From assembly GCA_050740235.1 (NCBI GenBank), contig JBOIDB010000145.1, positions 1-14,881 of the forward strand: 14,881 nucleotides of DNA, in the 5' to 3' direction. Source of the DNA: JACDCP01 sp050740235. Its GTDB lineage: Bacteria > Pseudomonadota > Gammaproteobacteria > Steroidobacterales > JACDCP01. This document shows positions 12,660 through 14,881 of this stretch, in pieces. Each line of letters opens with the position of its first letter. Positions within the stretch are counted from its first letter, which is position 1. The notes under the pieces were generated by a model. It ran no database searches. It was not told where the DNA came from and saw only the letters and a program-made list of their open reading frames with translations. Position numbers and translations under genes: made by a program.

Positions 12660-12956
12660 TTATTCCGGATTCAGGAATTCGATATCGTGGCCCGGCGCAA
12701 GGCGCACGTACGCCTTCTTCCAGTGCGCACGGCGGCCGCCGCGGCGGCCGAAGCGCTTCTGCTTACCGCTCACGTTGACCACCCGCACGTTCAGCACCTC
12801 GACCTCGAAGAGCTTCTCCACGGCGCGGCGAATCTCGGCCTTGCCGGCATCCCGGCGCACGCGAAATACGATCTGGTTGTGCGCGTCGGCGAGCTGCGTG
12901 CTCTTTTCGGAGACGTGCGGACCCAGCAGCACGCTCATCAGCCGCTCTTCGCTCAT
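12660..12956 (-). CDS. rplW: 50S ribosomal protein L23
   Basis: I set the start at ATG 12956, giving 98 residues beginning MSEERLMSVLLGPHVSEKST. The same frame is open far upstream within rplD, but that stretch shows no L23 similarity. The core has QIVFRVRRDAGKAEIRRAVE, KLFEVEVLNVRVVNVSGKQK and the loop RFGRRGGRRAHWKKAYVRLA. L23 is the tunnel-exit protein that recruits trigger factor and SRP; the exposed FEVEV glutamate corresponds to the trigger-factor contact region. The start overlaps the rplD stop (ATGA). Length matches E. coli (100). Confidence 0.97.
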   Translation of the reverse strand: MSEERLMSVLLGPHVSEKSTQLADAHNQIVFRVRRDAGKAEIRRAVEKLFEVEVLNVRVVNVSGKQKRFGRRGGRRAHWKKAYVRLAPGHDIEFLNPE

Positions 12957-13567
12957 GCCAGTTTCTCCTCGAGGCGCTTGACCGCCGCAACCGTCATGAC
13001 GACCGCCTCGTGCGCCACGAGATCGACGGGGCTCAGGCCGGCCGCCGTCGCAAGCTCGACGCCGGGCAGATTGCGCGCCGCGAGCGCGAGCTTCTCGTCG
13101 ATCTCGTCGAGCACGATCAGCGCGCTGCCGAGACCCATGTCCGCGAGCCGGCCGGCGAGCGCCTTCGTCTTTGGCGCCTCGATCTCGAGCGAGTCGACGA
13201 CCTTCAGTCGCTCCTGGCGCACCAGCTCGGAGAGGATCGACTGCATCGCCGCGCGGTACATCTTGCGATTCACCTTCTGCGAGTGATCGCGCGGTCGGGC
13301 CGCGAACGCGCGGCCGCCGCCGACCCAGATCGGGCTGCGGATCGAGCCGGCCCGGGCGCGACCGGTGCCCTTCTGCCGCCACGGCTTGCTGTTGCCGCCC
13401 TGCACTGCCGCCCGGGTCTTCTGTGCCTTCGTGCCGGAGCGGCCGCCGGCAAGATATGCCGTGACGACCTGGTGGACCAGCGCCGGATTGAACTCGCGGC
13501 CGAAAGCCGTATCAGCTACTTCGACTCCGCGCGCGCGGCCTTTCGCGTTGAATAATTTGAGCTCCAT
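12953..13567 (-). CDS. rplD: 50S ribosomal protein L4
   Basis: This 204-residue protein (E. coli 201) has ALVHQVVTAYLAGGRSGTKA, the tunnel-reaching basic loop KTRAAVQGGNSKPWRQKGTG and RARAGSIRSPIWVGGGRAFA, then RDHSQKVNRKMYRAAMQSIL. L4 initiates large-subunit assembly and lines the exit tunnel. In E. coli it also represses the S10 operon by attenuation in the leader before rpsJ; here no such leader precedes rpsJ, so any L4 control would have to act elsewhere, possibly in the rpsJ–rplC gap. The start is 8 nt past rplC; its stop overlaps rplW. Confidence 0.97.
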   Translation of the reverse strand: MELKLFNAKGRARGVEVADTAFGREFNPALVHQVVTAYLAGGRSGTKAQKTRAAVQGGNSKPWRQKGTGRARAGSIRSPIWVGGGRAFAARPRDHSQKVNRKMYRAAMQSILSELVRQERLKVVDSLEIEAPKTKALAGRLADMGLGSALIVLDEIDEKLALAARNLPGVELATAAGLSPVDLVAHEAVVMTVAAVKRLEEKLA

Positions 13568-13575
13568 GGCCTGGC

Positions 13576-14241
13576 TCAGTCCGCCTTGCCGGACTTGTCG
13601 TTTCCGGACTTGCGCGCGGGACGCACGATCACGTCGCCGCCCTTCGCGCCCGGCACCGCGCCGCGCACCATGATCAGATTGCGCTCGGCATCGATACGCA
13701 CGACCTCGAGATTCGATGCCGTGCGGCGCACGTTGCCCATCTGGCCGGCCATTCGCTTGCCCTTGAACACGCGGCCCGGCGTCTGGTTCTGGCCGATCGA
13801 GCCCGGCGCGCGATGCGACAGCGAATTACCGTGAGTCGCATCCTGGGTGGCGAAGTTGTACCGCTTGACCGTGCCGGCGAACCCCTTGCCGATCGAGACA
13901 CCCGTGACGTCGACCTTCTGGCCCGCGGCGAAGGCGTCGACCTTGATCTCCGCGCCCTTATCCAGCCCTTCGCCCTCGGCATCGTCGAGGCGGAACTCCC
14001 ACAGGCCGCGGCCCGGCTCGACGCCGGACTGCGCGAACTGGCCGGCCATCGCGCGGGGCATGCGCGAGGCGCTGCGCGCGCCGGCGGTTACCTGCAGCGC
14101 GCGATAGCCGTCGGTCTCGGTCGACTTGACGCGCGTGATGCGGTTCGGCGACGCCTCGATGACGGTCACGGGCACCGACTGCCCCGCCTCCGTAAAGATG
14201 CGCGTCATTCCGCATTTGCGGCCGACAAGACCAATGGCCAC
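13576..14241 (-). CDS. rplC: 50S ribosomal protein L3
   Basis: This 221-residue protein begins MAIGLVGRKCGMTRIFTEAG and carries the extended finger HRAPGSIGQNQTPGRVFKGK, which reaches the peptidyl-transferase centre; the glutamine in GQNQTPG is the residue methylated by PrmB in E. coli. The start codon is GTG at 14241, with a strong GAGGAAA ribosome-binding site 6 nt upstream, and an N-terminal alanine insertion relative to E. coli. The C-terminus extends about 10 residues past the usual end (ARKSGNDKSGKAD). The 169-nt gap to rpsJ contains a terminator, a promoter and leader hairpins, so rplC may be the first gene of its own transcript. Confidence 0.97.
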   Translation of the reverse strand: MAIGLVGRKCGMTRIFTEAGQSVPVTVIEASPNRITRVKSTETDGYRALQVTAGARSASRMPRAMAGQFAQSGVEPGRGLWEFRLDDAEGEGLDKGAEIKVDAFAAGQKVDVTGVSIGKGFAGTVKRYNFATQDATHGNSLSHRAPGSIGQNQTPGRVFKGKRMAGQMGNVRRTASNLEVVRIDAERNLIMVRGAVPGAKGGDVIVRPARKSGNDKSGKAD

Positions 14242-14360
14242 GTTAAATTTCCTCGTTGGACCGGAAAGCCGCCGGCGGAACGCATATTCCCCCTGCGGCC
14301 TGAGCCCGGAAACCGGGCAAATGCAAGGCCCGGGGCGACCTTCGCACCGGGCCGGGCGAG
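14242..14360 (-). promoter_or_regulatory. Hairpin-rich leader upstream of rplC
   Basis: If transcription starts near 14360, the rplC mRNA has a leader of about 119 nt. It holds two strong hairpins: GGCCCGG (14347–14353 on the other arm) with 14327–14333, enclosing a GCG/CGC inner stem; and GCCCGG/CCGGGC at 14304–14318 around a 3-nt loop. No U-tract follows either, so a classic L4 attenuator is not seen. The rplC ribosome-binding site GAGGAAA lies outside both stems. Confidence 0.45.
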
Positions 14361-14366
14361 CCGATT

Positions 14367-14395
14367 ATTCTACAAAAAGCCGGAAAAGGCGTCCA
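14367..14395 (-). promoter_or_regulatory. Candidate sigma-70 promoter upstream of rplC
   Basis: On the minus strand TGGACG (14395–14390) and TAGAAT (14372–14367) are separated by exactly 17 nt, matching consensus at 4/6 and 5/6 positions. The -35 hexamer falls in the loop of the terminator hairpin just past rpsJ and the -10 begins right after its T-tract. Expected start near 14360. Sequence inference only. Confidence 0.5.
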
Positions 14396-14410
14396 CCGCC
14401 TTTTTCGGGC
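14374..14410 (-). terminator. Intrinsic terminator directly after rpsJ
   Basis: Immediately after the rpsJ TGA the minus strand reads GCCCGAAAAAGGCG, a 5-nt loop, then CGCCTTTTCCGGC and TTTTTG. The arms pair with one mismatch and one bulged A. A GC-rich stem followed by five T residues fits a rho-independent terminator, here separating tuf–rpsJ from rplC onward. Part of the stem is A/T paired, so termination may be partial. Confidence 0.68.
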
Positions 14411-14725
14411 TCAGTTCAGCTTGATCTGCACATCCACGCCGGCCGGCAGCTCGAGCTTCATGAGCGCATCGACGGTCTTGTCCGTCGGATCGACGATGTC
14501 CATCAGGCGCTTGTGCGTGCGCAGCTCGTACTGGTCGCGCGCGTCCTTGTTGACGTGGGGCGAGATCAGCAGCGTGAAGCGCTCCATCTTGGTCGGGAGC
14601 GGCACCGGGCCGTGCACCTGCGCCCCGGTCCGCCGCGCGGTCTCGACGATCTCGCGCGCGGACGTGTCGATCAGGCGATGATCGAACGCCTTCAGGCGGA
14701 TGCGGATGTTCTGGTTCGTAGCCAT
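14411..14725 (-). CDS. rpsJ: 30S ribosomal protein S10 / NusE
   Basis: This 104-residue protein contains IRIRLKAFDHRLIDTSAREI, VETARRTGAQVHGPVPLPTK, FTLLISPHVNKDARDQYELR and MDIVDPTDKTVDALMKLELP, nearly identical in layout to E. coli S10 (103). S10 sits in the head of the small subunit and, as NusE, partners NusB and NusG in antitermination and transcription–translation coupling. It starts only 10 nt after the tuf stop, with AAGGGT overlapping that stop, so it lacks the long regulatory leader that precedes rpsJ in E. coli. A terminator-like hairpin begins at the base after its stop codon. Confidence 0.98.
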   Translation of the reverse strand: MATNQNIRIRLKAFDHRLIDTSAREIVETARRTGAQVHGPVPLPTKMERFTLLISPHVNKDARDQYELRTHKRLMDIVDPTDKTVDALMKLELPAGVDVQIKLN

Positions 14726-14735
14726 ATGCGTACCC

Positions 14736-14881
14736 TTATTCGATCACCTTGCTGACCACACCGGCGCCGACGGTCCGGCCGCCCTCGCGTATGGCGAACC
14801 GCAGCCCGTCCTCCATCGCGATCGGCGCAATCAGCTCCACCGTCATCTGCACGTTGTCCCCCGGCATCACCATCTCGGTGC
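14736..14881 (-). CDS. tuf: Elongation factor Tu, C-terminal fragment (cut by window edge)
   Basis: The last 47 codons are present, ending in TAA at 14736. The residues include EMVMPGDNVQMTVELIAPIA, LRFAIREGGRTVGAGVVSKV and the final IE, the conserved end of EF-Tu domain 3, which contacts the tRNA acceptor and T arms. EF-Tu delivers aminoacyl-tRNA to the ribosome using GTP. The rest of the gene lies to the right of the window. Its position directly before rpsJ is the common str–S10 junction of proteobacteria, and the 10-nt spacing suggests co-transcription with rpsJ. Confidence 0.97.
   Translation of the reverse strand, partial: TEMVMPGDNVQMTVELIAPIAMEDGLRFAIREGGRTVGAGVVSKVIE

Noticed and set aside
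11088..13286. A 732-codon open frame on the plus strand
   Set aside because: It lies antisense to rpsC, rplV, rpsS, rplB and rplW, all certain genes. Long antisense frames are expected in GC-rich genes with strong third-position bias, and the translation shows no domain.
12957..13382. Upstream extension of the rplW frame
   Set aside because: Those codons overlap rplD and encode arginine-rich low-complexity sequence; true L23 begins at 12956 in an ATGA junction.

Overview
The window is the S10–spc–alpha ribosomal-protein supercluster of a GC-rich bacterium, on the minus strand (transcribed right to left). A short plus-strand toxin–antitoxin pair sits at the left edge. Gene order and protein lengths match the Escherichia coli pattern: S14 of the 101-residue type, L36 of the zinc-binding type, a full set including L30, and tuf directly upstream of rpsJ. 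Together with close similarity to E. coli in S4, S11, S14, L14 and the alpha subunit, this points to a GC-rich gammaproteobacterium. The exact order or family cannot be fixed from the sequence alone.

Layout from right to left, in the direction of transcription. 14881–14736: 3' end of tuf (EF-Tu). 14725–9494: S10 group, rpsJ rplC rplD rplW rplB rpsS rplV rpsC rplP rpmC rpsQ. 9471–3795: spc group, rplN rplX rplE rpsN rpsH rplF rplR rpsE rpmD rplO secY rpmJ. 3629–756: alpha group, rpsM rpsK rpsD rpoA rplQ. Genes are mostly spaced by 0–40 nt or overlap at ATGA-type junctions, as expected of one translationally coupled block. No expected gene is missing, fused or broken. On the plus strand, 1–607 holds the end of a ribbon-helix-helix antitoxin and a complete PIN-domain toxin, convergent with rplQ.

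The novelty is in the gaps. (a) The 169-nt rpsJ–rplC gap carries an apparent intrinsic terminator overlapped by a plausible sigma-70 promoter and followed by a hairpin-rich leader; rpsJ itself has almost no leader because it follows tuf by 10 nt. (b) The rpmJ–rpsM gap carries a very good promoter for the alpha group (TTGAGT, 17 bp, TAAAAT). (c) Short palindromic, apparently dispersed repeats have entered four gaps: rplQ 3' side, rpmJ–rpsM, rpsE–rplR and rplN–rplX. Two of these gaps hold the same pair of repeat types in opposite orientations. In rplN–rplX the repeat supplies the rplN stop codon. (d) Downstream of rplQ there is a tandem imperfect repeat whose copies fold better as rplQ-sense RNA than as the opposite strand.

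Functionally the block makes 27 ribosomal proteins, EF-Tu, the RNA polymerase alpha subunit and the SecY translocon, so it couples ribosome assembly, transcription and protein export. I see no undescribed multi-gene system; the interesting signals are regulatory and repeat-related.
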